A DNA stretch of 64,000 nucleotides from contig NZ_JAGINQ010000006.1 in the NCBI RefSeq assembly GCF_017876165.1, positions 62,001 through 126,000 of the forward strand. Reading direction: 5' to 3'. Under the pieces are notes generated by a model. It did not search any database. It worked only from the letters and a program-made list of their open reading frames with translations, and had not been told where the DNA came from. The stretch comes from Azospirillum soli. Lineage in GTDB: Bacteria; Pseudomonadota; Alphaproteobacteria; Azospirillales; Azospirillaceae. Both the position numbers and the translations under genes were made by a program. This document shows positions 42,564-53,259 of this stretch, piece by piece (within the stretch, counting starts at the first letter, position 1; every line of letters begins with the position of its first letter).

Positions 42564-44006
42564 CCCCTCCGGCACGCCGTTCTTGCGGATCACGTCGGCG
42601 TACCAGTGATAGCTGGCCTTGGGCGTGCGCGTCATCGTCTCGCGGTCCACCTGGACGAGGCCGAAGCGGCGGCGGTAGCCCTCCGCCCATTCGAAGTTGT
42701 CGAGCAGGGTCCACACGAACCAGCCCTTCAGATTCACGCCCTCCTCCTCCATCACCTTGCGGGCGTGCAGCAGGTGGTTGCGGATGAAGGCGATGCGGTC
42801 GCCGTCCCGCACCGTGCCGTCCGGGCCGGGCTGGTCGTCGAAATGGGCGCCGTTCTCGGTCACGTAGACCGGCGGGTTGCCGTAGCTCTGCTTCAGTTCG
42901 ACCAGCATTTCGGCGAGGCCGTCGGGCTCGATGGGCCATTCCATGCCGGTGCGCCGGGTGCCCTCCGGCGGCGAGCCGTAGCCGGTGCCGAACAGGCCGC
43001 CGGGGTCCGGCTGCTGGTGCATGCGGCTGTAGTAGTTGATTCCCAGGAAGTCGATGGGCTGGCGGATCGTCGCCAGATCGCCCGCCTTGATCAGCGGGGC
43101 GAAGTCCTTCGCCAGAAGCTCCGGATACTCGCCCTTGAACAGCGGGTCGAGGCAGGAACGGTTCCACACCGCGTCCCACATCACCGACGCCGGATAATTG
43201 GCCTCCAGCCCACCGACCGGCCAGACCGGTTGCAGCGACAGCACGGTGCCGAGCTTCCAGCCCTTGGCCCCGCCCTCCGCGCGCAGGGCCTTCAGCGCCG
43301 CCCCCTGGGCAAGGTTCTGGTGGTGGATCGCCTTGATGCAGTTGGCCCGCCCGGTCATCCCCGGCGCGTGCCCGCCCGTTCCATGGCCGAAAATGGCGTG
43401 GACCGAGGGTTCGTTCAGCATGCACCAGTGCTTGGCGCGGTCGCCGATGCGCCCTGCGACAAGCAGCGCGTAATCGGTGAACCAGCCGGCGATGTCGCGG
43501 TTGGTCCAGCCGCCCCGGTCCTGCAATCCCTGCGGCAGTTCCCAATGGTAGAGGCAAGGCCAGGGTTCGATCCCGCGCGCCAGCAGCGAATCGGTCAGCC
43601 GGTCGTAGAAGTCCAGGCCCTTCGCGTTCGCCGGGCCGGTGCCCGTGGGTTGCACGCGCGACCACGCCACGGAGAAGCGGTAGGCGCGCATCCCCGCCCG
43701 CGCCATCAGCTCCACATCCTCCGCGTAGCGGTTGTAGTGGTCGCAAGCGATGTCGCCGGTGTCGCCGTTCGCCACCTTGCCGTAGCTGTGGCTGAAGGTG
43801 TCCCACACGCTGGGGCCGCGCCCGTCTGCGGTCACTGCCCCCTCGATCTGGTAGGCGGAGGTGGAGCAGCCCCACAGGAAACCCTTCGGGAATTCCGCCA
43901 GACCCTCCGGCGCCTGCGCCAGGAGGGGACGACCGCTGACGGACATCAGGCCCGAGGAAACCAAACCCGCCGCTGCCGCCGCCTTCAGGAAGTTCCGCCG
44001 ACGCAT
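42558..44006 (-). CDS. GH1 beta-glucosidase, Tat-exported
   Basis: 482 aa from ATG 44006. A twin-arginine signal (RRRNFLKAAAAAGL) leads to a full GH1 barrel: FPKGFLWGCSTSAYQIEGA, the acid/base E199 in CMLNEPS and the nucleophile E384 in YVTENGA. The family is BglB-like, cleaving aryl- and oligo-beta-glucosides. The Tat signal places it in the periplasm, which is unusual for the mostly cytoplasmic bacterial GH1 enzymes. The stop lies inside the last hairpin of the array. Confidence 0.92.
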   Translation of the reverse strand: MRRRNFLKAAAAAGLVSSGLMSVSGRPLLAQAPEGLAEFPKGFLWGCSTSAYQIEGAVTADGRGPSVWDTFSHSYGKVANGDTGDIACDHYNRYAEDVELMARAGMRAYRFSVAWSRVQPTGTGPANAKGLDFYDRLTDSLLARGIEPWPCLYHWELPQGLQDRGGWTNRDIAGWFTDYALLVAGRIGDRAKHWCMLNEPSVHAIFGHGTGGHAPGMTGRANCIKAIHHQNLAQGAALKALRAEGGAKGWKLGTVLSLQPVWPVGGLEANYPASVMWDAVWNRSCLDPLFKGEYPELLAKDFAPLIKAGDLATIRQPIDFLGINYYSRMHQQPDPGGLFGTGYGSPPEGTRRTGMEWPIEPDGLAEMLVELKQSYGNPPVYVTENGAHFDDQPGPDGTVRDGDRIAFIRNHLLHARKVMEEEGVNLKGWFVWTLLDNFEWAEGYRRRFGLVQVDRETMTRTPKASYHWYADVIRKNGVPEGA

Positions 44007-44149
44007 GCCCTGCCCTTCTCGTTCGCTGGCCCCATCATTCGGCGGCCCTTTGCCGCGTCAATGTAAGGTCCAGGGCGGAGGGTGCAACGCATCGGTTGAC
44101 GCACGAACGCATATAGGAATATAACCTTATTTGCCAACAGCACCCGTGC

Positions 44150-44181
44150 GCCCGCCCGCTTCCCAGCCGGCGGGCTTTTTT
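44150..44181 (+). terminator. Rho-independent-like terminator upstream of phage-like cluster
   Basis: GCCCGCC (44150-44156) pairs with GGCGGGC (44169-44175), with a 12-nt loop followed by TTTTTT (44176-44181). It would end transcripts entering from the left, insulating the small phage-like cluster. Confidence 0.6.
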
Positions 44182-44211
44182 CGTTTCAACTTGCCCTCTG
44201 CGGAGAGATCC

Positions 44212-44550
44212 ATGTCCACTTTCCTGCCTCGGGACGATGACTTTCATCCCATTCCCGCCCTGCGCCTGAAGCCGGACGGCGCGCACAGCGTCGCGGTCGG
44301 CGCCTCCGGCGCCCGCAACGCCGCCGCCTTCGCGCCGGGCACCCGCGTGGTCGCCGTGCACAGCGACGTGCCGGCCTACATCCGCAGCGGCGACTCGGCC
44401 GTGGCGGCGACGGCAACGGACCATTTCCTGCCGGCCGGAATGTACCTGTACCTGTCGGTCGGCGACAGCCGACAGCTGCGGCACACGCACATCGCCGCCG
44501 TCGCCGCCGACGCGCTGGACGGCACGCTCCACATTTCCGAGATGGAGTGA
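44212..44550 (+). CDS. Phage-structure-like small protein
   Basis: 112 aa from ATG 44212 (MSTFLPRDDDFHPIPALRL). Beta-rich (FAPGTRVVAVHSDVPAYIRSG; FLPAGMYLYLSVGD) with no membrane span. The pattern resembles small proteins next to phage tail-fibre genes in Alphaproteobacteria; this is recognition by pattern, not a named family. It heads a three-gene cluster (112, 42 and 235 aa) behind a terminator. Confidence 0.55.
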   Translation: MSTFLPRDDDFHPIPALRLKPDGAHSVAVGASGARNAAAFAPGTRVVAVHSDVPAYIRSGDSAVAATATDHFLPAGMYLYLSVGDSRQLRHTHIAAVAADALDGTLHISEME

Positions 44551-44555
44551 GCGCG

Positions 44556-44684
44556 ATGATCGGCACCCTTCTCGGGCGGGGCCTCGCCCCCACCCTGGCG
44601 CTCGTCTGGCTGGTGACGGCGCTGCTGAGCGAAAGCGGTTCGGCACTCGCGACCGAATCCGGCCTCACCCTGACCCTGGAGTGA
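44556..44684 (+). CDS. Short membrane peptide in phage-like cluster
   Basis: 42 aa from ATG 44556, 5 bp after the preceding stop. A single hydrophobic span (TLALVWLVTALLS) is followed by a polar end. Spacing on both sides (5 and 4 bp) indicates an operon. Too short for family assignment. Confidence 0.45.
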   Translation: MIGTLLGRGLAPTLALVWLVTALLSESGSALATESGLTLTLE

Positions 44685-44688
44685 TCCC

Positions 44689-45396
44689 ATGCCCGCCGTG
44701 ACCATCAGCCAGCTCCCGGCCGGATCCGCTCTGACCGGGGGTGAAATTCTGCCCGCCGTGCAGGACGGCGCCACCGTCCGCACCACCGTCGATCAACTGC
44801 GCGCCGGCCTCGCCGCCGCCGCGCACGGGCACGCCCTCGCCGACGTGGCGGGGCTGCAAACCGCGCTCGACGGCCTGCGGGTGCTGGGGCGCCGCAGCCT
44901 GTGGATTCCCGCATCCGCGCTGGAGGCGCCGGCCAGCGCCGGGGCCGAGGCGGGGTCAGTGGAGGGCGCCGCGCACGGCCTGCTGCGCCGGACGCTGGAT
45001 TTCGACCCGACCGTGCCGGAGTCGGCGCAAGCCACCCTCGCCCTGCCCAAATCTTGGGACGGCGGGGCGCTCGCCTTGCGGCTTCTGTGGACCGCCCCGG
45101 CCGGAACGGGCGATGTGGCCTGGATTATCAAGGGGGCGGCCATTGCCGATGGCGAGCCCCTGGACGCCGCCTTCGGCGCGGCGGTGACGGTGACCGACAG
45201 CCTGTCCGCCCCCGAATCGCTTCACACGACCGACGAAAGCGCCGCGATCACGCCGGACGGCACGGCGGCGGACGGCGGAATCGTCGTGCTCCGCATCACC
45301 CGCGCCGTGGAGGATGCGGCCGACACGCTGGATGCCGACGCCCAACTGCTGGGCCTGCGCGTCTTCTACGACGTGGATGCGGCCAGCGACGACTAG
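44689..45396 (+). CDS. Tail-fibre-like phage protein
   Basis: 235 aa. The start VTISQLPAGSALTGGEILPAVQDGATVRTTVDQLRAGL is typical of phage tail-fibre N-termini. The rest is beta-rich with an IPASALEAPASAG segment and repeated strands, seen in phage receptor-binding or neck-fibre proteins. No adjacent tail genes, so this is an isolated cassette or remnant. Composition matches the host core, suggesting long residence. Confidence 0.6.
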   Translation: MPAVTISQLPAGSALTGGEILPAVQDGATVRTTVDQLRAGLAAAAHGHALADVAGLQTALDGLRVLGRRSLWIPASALEAPASAGAEAGSVEGAAHGLLRRTLDFDPTVPESAQATLALPKSWDGGALALRLLWTAPAGTGDVAWIIKGAAIADGEPLDAAFGAAVTVTDSLSAPESLHTTDESAAITPDGTAADGGIVVLRITRAVEDAADTLDADAQLLGLRVFYDVDAASDD

Positions 45397-45458
45397 GCCG
45401 TAATGGGGAGGCGCCGCCGGGATAGGCGGCGCCCCTCGGGCACGCTATATTCACGCCC

Positions 45459-45653
45459 ATGAACGAGCTTTTCGCGGTTCTCCTGATCCTCGCGCTGGGA
45501 CTGGTGGTTGCCTCCCTGTTCGCGGGGCTGTTCTTCATGGCGCGTGGCGGTCAGGACGATCCGCGCAAATCGAACAAGGCGATGCGGCTGCGCGTGACGC
45601 TTCAAGGCGTGGCGCTGGTGCTGTTCCTGCTCGCCATGCTGACACAGGCGTGA
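45459..45653 (+). CDS. Twin transmembrane protein (HIG1-like)
   Basis: 64 aa with two spans (LFAVLLILALGLVVASLFAGLFF and VTLQGVALVLFLLAML) joined by a GGQDDPRKSNKAMRLRV loop. This is the pattern of small HIG1/twin-TM proteins often found before cobalamin adenosyltransferase genes in Alphaproteobacteria. 7 bp from the next gene, so cotranscribed. HIG1 relatives interact with respiratory complexes; the role here is unproven. Confidence 0.8.
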   Translation: MNELFAVLLILALGLVVASLFAGLFFMARGGQDDPRKSNKAMRLRVTLQGVALVLFLLAMLTQA

Positions 45654-45660
45654 ACCGGCC

Positions 45661-46230
45661 ATGGTAAAGCTGACCCGCATCTACACCCGTGGCGGCGATA
45701 AGGGCGAAACCTCGCTCGGCGACGGCACCCGTGTGCCCAAGCACGACCTGCGCGTCGCCGCCTACGGCACGGTGGACGAGGCGAACGCCGTCATCGGCAT
45801 CGTGCGGCTGCACACCGCCGCGTGGCCGGAGGTGGACGCCATGCTGGCTCGCATCCAGAACGACCTGTTCGACCTGGGCGCCGACCTCTGCACGCCGGAG
45901 GAACCGAACCCGAAGTACCCGCCCCTTCGCGTTCAGCAGTCGCAGGTGGACCGGCTGGAGCGCGAGATCGACGCGATGAACGCCGAACTCGCCCCCCTCA
46001 CCTCCTTCATTCTGCCGGGCGGTTCCCCGGCTGCCGCGCACCTGCACCTCGCCCGCACGGTGGCGCGCCGTGCCGAACGGTATATGACCGAGCTGGCGGG
46101 TCTGGAATCCGTGAGTGCCGCTGCCCTGAAGTACGTCAACCGCCTGTCGGACCACCTGTTCGTGCTGAGCCGGACGGTCAATGATAAGGGGGCAAGCGAC
46201 GTGCTGTGGGTGCCCGGAGCCAACCGTTAA
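45661..46230 (+). CDS. Cob(I)alamin adenosyltransferase, PduO type
   Basis: 189 aa. The family N-terminus KLTRIYTRGGDKGETSLGDG binds ATP, with DLRVAAYGTVDEANAVIG next. The C-terminal RTVARRAERYMTEL and LKYVNRLSDHLFVLSRTVN complete the PduO/MMAB five-helix fold. It adenosylates cob(I)alamin to make coenzyme B12 for mutases. Cotranscribed with the twin-TM gene; upstream of etfBA. Confidence 0.93.
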   Translation: MVKLTRIYTRGGDKGETSLGDGTRVPKHDLRVAAYGTVDEANAVIGIVRLHTAAWPEVDAMLARIQNDLFDLGADLCTPEEPNPKYPPLRVQQSQVDRLEREIDAMNAELAPLTSFILPGGSPAAAHLHLARTVARRAERYMTELAGLESVSAAALKYVNRLSDHLFVLSRTVNDKGASDVLWVPGANR

Positions 46231-46362
46231 GTCAGCAATGCCCTAGGCTTAGGCGGCGTTGACAGTACAAACCGCAAACCCTTATGGTCGCAGCGCTGTT
46301 ACAGCTGCCCATTTCGGCGTTTGCCCAGAAGGCGCGCCCCAAATCGAAAAATAGGGTGGGAT

Positions 46363-47112
46363 ATGAAGGTCCTCGTCCCGGTCAAGCGGGTGGTCGATTA
46401 CAACGTCAAGATCCGCGTGAAGGCGGACGGGACTGGCGTTGAGACCGCCAACGTGAAGATGAGCATGAACCCGTTCGACGAGATCGCCGTCGAGGAAGCG
46501 GTTCGCCTGAAGGAAGCCGGCAAGGCTTCGGAGATCATCGTCGTGTCGGTCGGCCCAACCGCCGCGCAGGAGACGCTGCGCACCGCGCTGGCCATGGGCG
46601 CCGATCGTGGCATCCTGGTGCAGACCGACGCCGAAACGCAGCCGCTGGCCGTCGCCAAGGTCCTCAAGGCGCTGGTCGAGCAGGAAGGCCCGACGCTGGT
46701 CATCCTCGGCAAGCAGGCGATCGACGACGACTGCAACCAGACCGGCCAGATGCTTGCCGCCCTGCTCGGCTGGCCGCAGGGCACCTTCGCCTCCAAGGTC
46801 GTGCCCGGCGAGGGGACCGTGACCGTGACCCGCGAGATCGACGGCGGCCTGGAGACGGTGGAACTCAAGCTCCCCGCCGTGGTCACCGCCGACCTGCGCC
46901 TCAACGAGCCGCGCTACGCCTCGCTGCCCAACATCATGAAGGCCAAGAAGAAGCCCATCGACACCGTCGCGCCGGACGCGCTGGGCGTGGACGTGGCGCC
47001 GCGCCTGACCACGCTGAAGGTGGCCGAGCCGCCCAAGCGCAAGGCCGGCGTCAAGGTCGCCGACGTGGCGGCTCTGGTCGATAAGCTCAAGAACGAAGCG
47101 CGGGTGATCTGA
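46363..47112 (+). CDS. etfB: Electron transfer flavoprotein, beta subunit
   Basis: 249 aa from ATG 46363 ([20 protein letters not shown]). [18 protein letters not shown], the AMP site segment [14 protein letters not shown] and [16 protein letters not shown] are all present. ETF carries electrons from acyl-CoA and other dehydrogenases to ETF-quinone oxidoreductase. Followed by etfA after 1 bp. Confidence 0.96.
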   Translation: MKVLVPVKRVVDYNVKIRVKADGTGVETANVKMSMNPFDEIAVEEAVRLKEAGKASEIIVVSVGPTAAQETLRTALAMGADRGILVQTDAETQPLAVAKVLKALVEQEGPTLVILGKQAIDDDCNQTGQMLAALLGWPQGTFASKVVPGEGTVTVTREIDGGLETVELKLPAVVTADLRLNEPRYASLPNIMKAKKKPIDTVAPDALGVDVAPRLTTLKVAEPPKRKAGVKVADVAALVDKLKNEARVI

Positions 47113-47113
47113 C

Positions 47114-48055
47114 ATGGCTATCCTCGTCATTGCCGACCACGACAACGCCGCGCTGAAGCCCGCCACGCTGAACGCCGTGGCCGCCGCGCAGAAGATCGGC
47201 TCCGACATCCACCTCCTGGTCGCCGGCCAGGGCGCGCAGGGCGTGGCCGAGGCCGCCGCCAAGGTCGCGGGTGTCTCGAAGGTGCTGCTGGCCGACGACG
47301 CGGCCTACCAGCACCACCTGCCGGAGAACGTGGCCCCGCTGGTGGTTGGCCTCGCCAAGGGCTACGGCCACGTGCTGGCCGCCGCCACCTCGGAGGGCAA
47401 GAACTTGGCTCCGCGCGTGGCGGCTCTGCTCGACGTGGCGGCGATCTCCGACATCACTGGCGTGGTCTCGCCCGACACCTTCGAGCGGCCGATCTACGCC
47501 GGCAACGCGATTGCCACCGTGCAGTCGGCCGACGCCATCAAGGTCATCACCGTACGCGCCACCGCGTTCGAGGCGGCGGCAGCGACCGGCGGTTCGGCCG
47601 CGGTGGAGACCGTGTCGGGCACCGGCGACGCGGGGGTGTCAAGCTTCGTCGGGCAGGAGCTGACGAAGTCGGAGCGGCCCGAGCTGACGCAGGCCAAGAT
47701 CGTCGTGTCGGGCGGGCGCGGCATGCAGTCGGGCGAGAACTTCAAGCTTCTGGAAGCACTGGCCGACACGCTCGGCGCCGCGGTCGGCGCGAGCCGGGCG
47801 GCGGTCGACGCCGGCTTCGTTCCCAACGACTACCAAGTCGGGCAAACCGGCAAGATTGTGGCGCCGGAGCTGTACATCGCGGTCGGCATCAGCGGGGCCA
47901 TCCAGCACCTCGCCGGCATGAAGGACAGCAAGGTCATCGTCGCGATCAACAAGGACGAGGAAGCGCCCATCTTCCAAGTGGCCGATTACGGGCTCGTCGC
48001 CGACCTCTTCAAGGCGGTGCCGGAGCTGACGGCTGAGCTGGACAAGGTGCGTTAG
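47114..48055 (+). CDS. etfA: Electron transfer flavoprotein, alpha subunit
   Basis: 313 aa. The C-terminal FAD domain has [53 protein letters not shown] and [20 protein letters not shown], all canonical. Forms the heterodimer with EtfB; the FAD between them is the electron carrier. The operon continues to the hydroxybutyryl-CoA dehydrogenase gene 36 bp on. Confidence 0.97.
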   Translation: MAILVIADHDNAALKPATLNAVAAAQKIGSDIHLLVAGQGAQGVAEAAAKVAGVSKVLLADDAAYQHHLPENVAPLVVGLAKGYGHVLAAATSEGKNLAPRVAALLDVAAISDITGVVSPDTFERPIYAGNAIATVQSADAIKVITVRATAFEAAAATGGSAAVETVSGTGDAGVSSFVGQELTKSERPELTQAKIVVSGGRGMQSGENFKLLEALADTLGAAVGASRAAVDAGFVPNDYQVGQTGKIVAPELYIAVGISGAIQHLAGMKDSKVIVAINKDEEAPIFQVADYGLVADLFKAVPELTAELDKVR

Positions 48056-48091
48056 TCGGACCTCCCACCAACCTTCCGCGGGAAAGCTCTT

Positions 48092-48970
48092 ATGTCCACG
48101 ATCAAGAAGATTGGCGTCATCGGTGCCGGCCAAATGGGCAGCGGCATCGCCCACGTCTGCGCGCAGGCGGGTTATGATGTGATCATCTCCGACATCAGCG
48201 AGGAGATCCTCCAGAAGTCGCTCGCCGGTATCTCCAAGAACATGGACCGTCAGGTTCAGAAGGGGAAGCTGAGCGAGGCCGACAAGACCGCCGCCATCGC
48301 CCGCATCTCGACCGGCACCGACCTGTCGGTGTTCGCGGACGCCGACCTCGTCATCGAGGCGGCGACCGAGAACGAGGCGCTGAAGCGCGAGATCCTGAAG
48401 AAGCTGGTCCCGAACCTGAAGCCGGAAGCGCTGATCGCGACGAACACCTCGTCGATTTCGATCACCCGTCTGGCCGCGTCGACCGACCGTCCGTCGAAGT
48501 TCATGGGCATGCACTTCATGAACCCGGTGCCTGTGATGCAGCTCGTCGAGCTGATCCGCGGCATTGCGACCGACGAGGACACCTTCGCGGCCATCGCCGA
48601 GCTGACCGCCAAGATCGGCAAGACCGCGGCCATCGCCGAGGACTTCCCGGCTTTCATCGTCAACCGCATCCTGCTGCCGATGATCAACGAGGCCGTCTAC
48701 ACCCTCTATGAGGGCGTGGGCAACGTGCAGAGCATAGACACCGCGCTGAAGCTGGGCGCCAACCATCCGATGGGCCCGCTGGAGCTGGCCGACTTCATCG
48801 GTCTGGACACCTGCCTTGCCGTCATGCAGGTCCTCTACGAGGGTCTGGCCGATAGCAAGTACCGCCCGTGCCCGCTGCTGGTGAAGTATGTCGAAGCCGG
48901 CTGGGTCGGCCGCAAGGTCGGTCGCGGTTTCTACGACTACTCGAAGAACCCGCCGGTCCCGACCCGCTGA
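48092..48970 (+). CDS. hbd: 3-hydroxybutyryl-CoA dehydrogenase
   Basis: 292 aa. The NAD-binding loop GVIGAGQMGSGIAHVCAQAGYDV is at the start. TNTSSISITRLA, FMGMHFMNPVPVMQLVELI (catalytic His) and the C-terminal HPMGPLELADFIGLDTCL make a complete enzyme. It interconverts acetoacetyl-CoA and 3-hydroxybutyryl-CoA in butyrate/PHB and fatty-acid metabolism. Its place after etfBA is a common arrangement. Confidence 0.95.
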   Translation: MSTIKKIGVIGAGQMGSGIAHVCAQAGYDVIISDISEEILQKSLAGISKNMDRQVQKGKLSEADKTAAIARISTGTDLSVFADADLVIEAATENEALKREILKKLVPNLKPEALIATNTSSISITRLAASTDRPSKFMGMHFMNPVPVMQLVELIRGIATDEDTFAAIAELTAKIGKTAAIAEDFPAFIVNRILLPMINEAVYTLYEGVGNVQSIDTALKLGANHPMGPLELADFIGLDTCLAVMQVLYEGLADSKYRPCPLLVKYVEAGWVGRKVGRGFYDYSKNPPVPTR

Positions 48971-49114
48971 GGGCCAGGCCGACGAAAGTTCGTCCGATAG
49001 GGCTGATGCGCAAACCCGCTCCGGGCAACCGGGGCGGGTTTCGTCGTTTTTGGAACCGCCGCGCTTGCGCTCTGTTCGCCCCTTCAGACTTCGGTGACGC
49101 GGGAAGGACGGACG

Positions 49115-49657
49115 ATGCGGCGCACTCTCCTGGCGGCGGTCCTGCTGGTGTGGATCGGGGACGCGGCAATGGCCCAGCCCATGGGGCTGACCCGACAGGA
49201 GCGCAACTTCATCGCCGAGGCTCTGGCCGACAGTCTCGGCGAACGGGCGCTCGGCAAACTTGCCCAGGATCGGGCCGAGGACGAGGCCGTCCACCGCTTC
49301 GCCCGGCGCATGGTGGACGAGCATGAGATGGTCGCCGACCGTCTGGTCGGCATGGCCCAGCGCTACGACATCCCCATCCCGCGCGAGCCGAACCTGACCG
49401 CCAAGGCGCACATGGCGAGCCTGCGCGACACCCCCGATGGCGCCTTCGACCGCCGCTACATGGCCGCCGAGGAGGAAACCCACGCCCGCACCATCAAGCT
49501 CTACACGGCCCAGGCGGAGCGCGACGGCGAGACCGCCGAGTTCGCCCGCGCCACCCTGCCCATGCTGCACGCCCATTTCGAGGAAGCGCGGACGATTTTG
49601 GCCGATCTGGCGCGTCGGCAGACTCAGGCGCCGCCGAGTTCGGGGGCGTCGCAGTGA
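49115..49657 (+). CDS. DUF4142 exported protein
   Basis: 180 aa from ATG 49115 (GTG 49094 is possible). A signal peptide is followed by a ferritin-like four-helix DUF4142 domain: FIAEALADSLGERALGKLAQD, FARRMVDEHEMVADRLVGMA, and EEETHARTIKLYTAQAERDG. Periplasmic, function unknown, often stress-related. Convergent with the TlpA-like gene by 3 bp. Confidence 0.85.
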   Translation: MRRTLLAAVLLVWIGDAAMAQPMGLTRQERNFIAEALADSLGERALGKLAQDRAEDEAVHRFARRMVDEHEMVADRLVGMAQRYDIPIPREPNLTAKAHMASLRDTPDGAFDRRYMAAEEETHARTIKLYTAQAERDGETAEFARATLPMLHAHFEEARTILADLARRQTQAPPSSGASQ

Positions 49658-49660
49658 CCC

Positions 49661-50317
49661 TCAGCCACCCGTCCTGACCACGCCGCCCCGGCTGTCCCGC
49701 GCCGGGCTGCCGCCACGACCTCCATACTGGCCCATGTGCTTGCGCAGGAAGGCGACGATCTCCGGCGAGTCCCACTCCACCGGTCCCTCGATGCGGCCGA
49801 GTTCACGGCCTTCCGGGTCGACCAGCAGCGTGGTCGGCAGGCCGCGCAAGGACAGCGTCTGCATGCTGGCGCTCGCCGGGTCGAGGTAGAGGCCGAGGCT
49901 TTTCACGCCGATCTTCTGGTAGAAAGGCGCCACCTGATCCCGCCCTCCCCGGTCCACCGACAGAGCCACCACCTGGAAGCCCGGCCCGCCAAGCTGCGCC
50001 TGGAGCCGGTCGAGCGCCGGCATCTCCTTCACGCAAGGCGCGCACCATGTGGCCCAGAGATTCAGCAGGACCAGCTTGTCCTTGAACTCCGACAGGTCCA
50101 CCCGGCGGCCCTCGCCGTCCAGAAAGGACAGGTCCGGCATCGGCTTGGGCGCCTCCGTCGCACGGTACTTGTCGAGGCCCACGGCGACCGGCGGCTGGTC
50201 CGGCTGGTTCAAAACCACAACAGGCGGGGCGGCCGGCTTGGCGAGGGCGACCCACAAAGCGGCGCCGCCGAGCGCCAGACTCACACAAAGGATTGCGGTG
50301 GCCGCCAAAGTCCGCAT
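49661..50317 (-). CDS. TlpA-family thiol-disulfide oxidoreductase
   Basis: 218 aa from ATG 50317. An N-terminal anchor (about 1-25) holds a periplasmic thioredoxin fold: [24 protein letters not shown] with active-site [18 protein letters not shown], and the cis-Pro strand [18 protein letters not shown]. It reduces disulfides in cytochrome maturation or oxidase assembly. Divergent from argH, a familiar alphaproteobacterial neighbourhood. Confidence 0.92.
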   Translation of the reverse strand: MRTLAATAILCVSLALGGAALWVALAKPAAPPVVVLNQPDQPPVAVGLDKYRATEAPKPMPDLSFLDGEGRRVDLSEFKDKLVLLNLWATWCAPCVKEMPALDRLQAQLGGPGFQVVALSVDRGGRDQVAPFYQKIGVKSLGLYLDPASASMQTLSLRGLPTTLLVDPEGRELGRIEGPVEWDSPEIVAFLRKHMGQYGGRGGSPARDSRGGVVRTGG

Positions 50318-50356
50318 ACTCACGCTTCCCGCTCCCCTACCCGAATTTTGCCCGTC

Positions 50357-51765
<1,409 letters not shown>

Positions 51766-51769
<4 letters not shown>

Positions 51770-51951
51770 ACCGCCTCGTCCTCACCCTGGCGGTCGCGGC
51801 GGTCGCCCTGACGCTGGCCGGCTGCGGCAAGAAGCCCAGCACGCTCGACGCCCCACAGGGCAAGGAGGCCGACCGCTTCCCCCAGCCCTACCCGAACCCG
51901 ATCACCGATCCCAAGCCGGGGCAGCCCGCCCCCGGAGTCCGCTTCCCATGA
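51766..51951 (+). CDS. lptM: LptM-like small lipoprotein
   Basis: 61 aa from GTG 51766, overlapping argH by 4 nt and lysA by 4 nt. Signal [20 protein letters not shown] with the lipobox Cys, then [10 protein letters not shown] and a Pro-rich tail. Position between argH and lysA and the GxKGxL-type mature start match LptM (YifL), which helps LptD mature in the outer membrane. Confidence 0.8.
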
Positions 51952-53213
51952 GCGCTTTCGCCTATCGCAACGGCGTGCTGCACGCCGAGTCCGTTCCGCT
52001 GTCCAAGATCGCGGAGTCGGTCGGCACGCCCTTCTACTGCTATTCCACGGCGGCGCTGGAGGCGCATTACGGCGCCTACGCCGGGGCCTTCGCGGACCAG
52101 GATGCGGGCGTCTGCTACGCGGTGAAGGCCAACTCCAACCTCGCGGTCATCCGCACCTTCGCGCGCATGGGCGCCGGCGCCGACGTGGTGTCGGGCGGCG
52201 AGATGCAGCGCGCGCTGGCCGGCGGCATCCCGGCCGAGCGGATCGTCTTCTCCGGCGTCGGCAAGACGCGCGCGGAGATGCGCGCGGCCCTGGAAGCCGG
52301 CATCCACCAGATCAACGTCGAATCCATCCCCGAGGTGGAGGCGCTGAGCGAGGTGGCGACGAGCCTGGGCGTGGTGGCCCCCATCGCCTTCCGCGTCAAT
52401 CCGGACGTGGACGCCAAGACCCACGCGAAGATTTCGACCGGCAAGAAAGAGAACAAGTTCGGCATCGACTACGACCACGCGCGCGAGGTCTACGCGCAGG
52501 CCGCCAAGCTGCCGGGCATCAAGCCGGTGTCCATCGCCGTGCACATCGGCTCGCAGCTGACCGACCTTGCGCCCTTCCGCGCGGCCTATGAGCGGGTCGC
52601 CGCCCTGCTGCATGTCCTGCGCGAGGACGGGCACGACATCCGCCGGCTGGACCTCGGCGGCGGCCTCGGCATCACCTACAAGAACGAGCGCCCGCCGGAA
52701 CTGGCCGACTACGCCGCCATGGTGCGGTCGCTCACCGGCAACCTCGGCTGCCGCATCACGCTGGAGCCGGGCCGCTCGCTGGTCGGCAACGCCGGCATCC
52801 TGGTGTCGAGCGTGATCTTCGTGAAGCAGGGGCTGCACCGCCGCTTCGTCATCGTGGACGCGGCTATGAACGACCTGATCCGCCCGGCGCTGTACGAGGC
52901 CTATCACGGCATCGTGCCGGTGACGGAGCCGGACCCCACGGCCCCGACCGAGCCGTTCGACGTGGTCGGCCCGGTGTGCGAGAGCGGCGACACCTTCGCC
53001 CTGCAGCGCCTGCTTCCGCCGATGGGGGCCGACGATCTGATTGCTTTCCTGTCGGCCGGCGCCTATGGCGCGGTGATGTCGTCCAGCTACAACACGCGCC
53101 CGCTGATCCCGGAGGTGCTGGTCAACGGCGACCAGTTCGCCGTCATCCGACCGCGCCCTACCGTCGAGGACATGCTGAAGGCGGAACGCGTTCCGGACTG
53201 GCTGAAGGGCTGA
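51948..53213 (+). CDS. lysA: Diaminopimelate decarboxylase
   Basis: 421 aa. PLP Lys60 lies in VCYAVKANSN. HIGSQLTDLAPF, LDLGGGLGITY, EPGRSLVGNAG and the substrate Cys in GPVCESGDTFA are all present. It decarboxylates meso-DAP to lysine. ATG overlaps the lptM stop, so argH-lptM-lysA form one coupled operon. A large hairpin follows. Confidence 0.96.
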   Translation: MSAFAYRNGVLHAESVPLSKIAESVGTPFYCYSTAALEAHYGAYAGAFADQDAGVCYAVKANSNLAVIRTFARMGAGADVVSGGEMQRALAGGIPAERIVFSGVGKTRAEMRAALEAGIHQINVESIPEVEALSEVATSLGVVAPIAFRVNPDVDAKTHAKISTGKKENKFGIDYDHAREVYAQAAKLPGIKPVSIAVHIGSQLTDLAPFRAAYERVAALLHVLREDGHDIRRLDLGGGLGITYKNERPPELADYAAMVRSLTGNLGCRITLEPGRSLVGNAGILVSSVIFVKQGLHRRFVIVDAAMNDLIRPALYEAYHGIVPVTEPDPTAPTEPFDVVGPVCESGDTFALQRLLPPMGADDLIAFLSAGAYGAVMSSSYNTRPLIPEVLVNGDQFAVIRPRPTVEDMLKAERVPDWLKG

Positions 53214-53221
53214 AGCCGATC

Positions 53222-53255
53222 AATCCCCCACTCGCGCATGCGCGAATGGGGGATT
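53222..53255. terminator. Hairpin ending lysA operon
   Basis: A 34-nt palindrome, arms 53222-53238 and 53239-53255, with one mismatch and almost no loop. It lies between convergent lysA and the lipoprotein gene. No T-run follows. Confidence 0.6.
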
Positions 53256-53259
53256 TGCG

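Noticed and set aside
47639-49576. A 645-codon minus-strand frame over etfA, hbd and the DUF4142 gene
   Set aside because: Antisense to three confidently identified genes; no protein family character.
53222-53255. Long palindrome as a transcription-factor operator
   Set aside because: It lies between two convergent gene ends, where a terminator is far more likely.
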